NCBI RefSeq assembly: GCF_023715725.1
Contig: NZ_JAMBOT010000004.1
Location: 62,001 to 126,000, forward strand
Direction: 5' to 3'
Source of the DNA: Paenibacillus pasadenensis
GTDB taxonomy: Bacteria; Bacillota; Bacilli; Paenibacillales; Paenibacillaceae
Length of the DNA stretch: 64,000 nucleotides
Shown: one piece after another, positions 63,247 to 64,000 of the stretch
How positions within the stretch are numbered: position 1 is the first letter of the stretch
Layout of the letters: every line of letters begins with the position of its first letter
The notes under the pieces: generated by a model
Databases searched by the model: none
Told to the model about the DNA's origin: nothing
Seen by the model: the letters and a program-made list of their open reading frames with translations, nothing else
Program-made: the position numbers and the translations under genes

Positions 63247-63552
63247 TTAATTTCTCATTCGATACTTCCATCTCCAAATTCCCAAACGAATTGAAATATA
63301 CAATGAAAAAACAATTAAAAAGACCGTTAAATAAAAAGTCCACCCGTAGGGATCAATCGATCCAAATGAGACCGTGCTCGAGAGGTTTTTAGTATCATTG
63401 TATTTATTCAGTAAATTATATTTATCCGTTACGTCTGGAACATATTTTTTAGTCGTTATATATCCTTGTACGGTGAAGTACAGTACTATCAACATAATAA
63501 CGGCAAGAGAGACCAAAAATGACTCAATTATTAATTTTAAATCTTTTTTCAT
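63247..63552 (-). CDS. Small membrane protein, unknown
   Basis: 101 residues with two membrane segments (about 9-30 and 72-92) around a polar loop. GGGGGAGGG precedes the ATG at 63552. It follows the partial gene at 63572 by 19 bases and probably forms an operon with it. Confidence 0.65.
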   Translation of the reverse strand: MKKDLKLIIESFLVSLAVIMLIVLYFTVQGYITTKKYVPDVTDKYNLLNKYNDTKNLSSTVSFGSIDPYGWTFYLTVFLIVFSLYISIRLGIWRWKYRMRN

Positions 63553-63571
63553 TGGTTACTCCCTCCCCCAA

Positions 63572-64000
63572 TTACCTTGTAACGAATTTAATTGTTCCTT
63601 TATCATCAATACCTCTATATACAAAACCACCTGAGATAGACGGGTCCATTTCTTTATATGCTGCTCCATATCCATTTTTTAAAGGCAACTCAATAAACAC
63701 ATTTGATTTGCTTTTTATTGCGCTTAAATCGTTAAGAATGACATCATCAATATTCTCATTTGTTACAATTACCTTATTAATACTCGGGTCAGTGACTTTA
63801 ACAGCAAATATAGCATCATACCTTTTATTTGAATTACTGGATAGTGACCATGTTCGTTCAATCATTTTATTCAAACTCATGCTGAACGACGCAGATCCGG
63901 AAACGCGAAACAAGAAACCCCACTTTATGTCAAATAACACTGCGTAAGTTCCATTATAGCCTTGCCTTATAATAATCTTTTTGTTGTTAAACTGTTGTTC
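63572..64000 (-). CDS. Hypothetical protein, N-terminus beyond the window
   Basis: The minus-strand frame is open from a stop at 63572 to the right edge. An internal GTG at 63940 can be read as a start, but the codons upstream (KKIIIRQGYNGTYAVLFD) continue the same protein-like sequence. The visible part is polar with alternating strands (FAVKVTDPSINKVIVTNENIDDVIL). No family recognised. Confidence 0.6.
   Translation of the reverse strand, partial: EQQFNNKKIIIRQGYNGTYAVLFDIKWGFLFRVSGSASFSMSLNKMIERTWSLSSNSNKRYDAIFAVKVTDPSINKVIVTNENIDDVILNDLSAIKSKSNVFIELPLKNGYGAAYKEMDPSISGGFVYRGIDDKGTIKFVTR

Overview
The window is chromosomal DNA of an endospore-forming, low-to-mid GC Firmicute, most likely Paenibacillus or a close relative. 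The grounds are the sporulation genes (yhbH, spoVR, a YjcZ-type microprotein, a sporulenol/hopene cyclase), an S-layer-homology anchored surface protein, a Firmicute-order sufCDSUB operon, a YesMN-type two-component system beside sugar ABC transporters, and strong GGAGG ribosome binding sites throughout.

Positions 1-8980 hold the tail half of a PBSX-like contractile phage or tailocin: tail completion proteins, sheath, tube, a tail assembly chaperone with a classic -1 frameshift site, tape measure and a baseplate/LysM protein cut by the window edge, all on the minus strand. An autolytic-type regulator follows, then a divergent Xre repressor/ImmA pair whose intergenic region carries two palindromic operators. 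No portal, capsid or terminase genes separate the regulator from the tail genes. An AT-rich stretch with one secreted orphan protein (9530-9994) leads into housekeeping genes: sufCDSUB, DUF1802, mtnK-mtnA (methionine salvage), yunC, a heme oxygenase and DUF423.

Positions 20856-47062 hold what I regard as the most interesting system. A LacI-type regulator, a Gfo/Idh/MocA dehydrogenase and a complete carbohydrate ABC transporter sit next to a giant SLH-anchored DUF4874/DUF4832 protein with about four CBM9/DOMON-like modules, and, some kilobases on, three tandem secreted DUF4832 paralogues. The same short operator (TTTGGCGCAAA) recurs in front of lacI, the ABC operon, the giant surface protein and one of the three paralogues, usually in pairs around a recognisable promoter. 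This suggests one regulon for capture, extracellular processing and uptake of an unidentified glycan. Two near-identical small-RNA-like units ending in terminators lie just past the 3' ends of two paralogues and carry a CCCCCCUUUGAA stretch that could pair with Shine-Dalgarno regions of sugar genes. An array of eight 52-bp palindromic units lies between the ABC operon and the giant gene. Embedded or flanking genes are yhbH, yjcZ, sqhC, a DUF3886 gene, a glyoxalase-fold dioxygenase and kimA.

Positions 47203-55600 start with spoVR behind a SigE-like promoter and continue with small accessory genes: HAD phosphatases, an HD hydrolase, a phosphotransferase, a frameshifted methyltransferase, a YjcZ-like protein with an added C-terminal domain, and a leaderless subtilase fused to HEAT-like repeats. 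Positions 55603-62311 hold a second sugar uptake locus (AraC-type response regulator, histidine kinase, binding protein, two permeases) with CcpA-like cre sites, abutting a truncated HAD gene. The right end (62453-64000) is AT-rich with small membrane proteins, a monooxygenase-fold protein and a gene that runs off the window.
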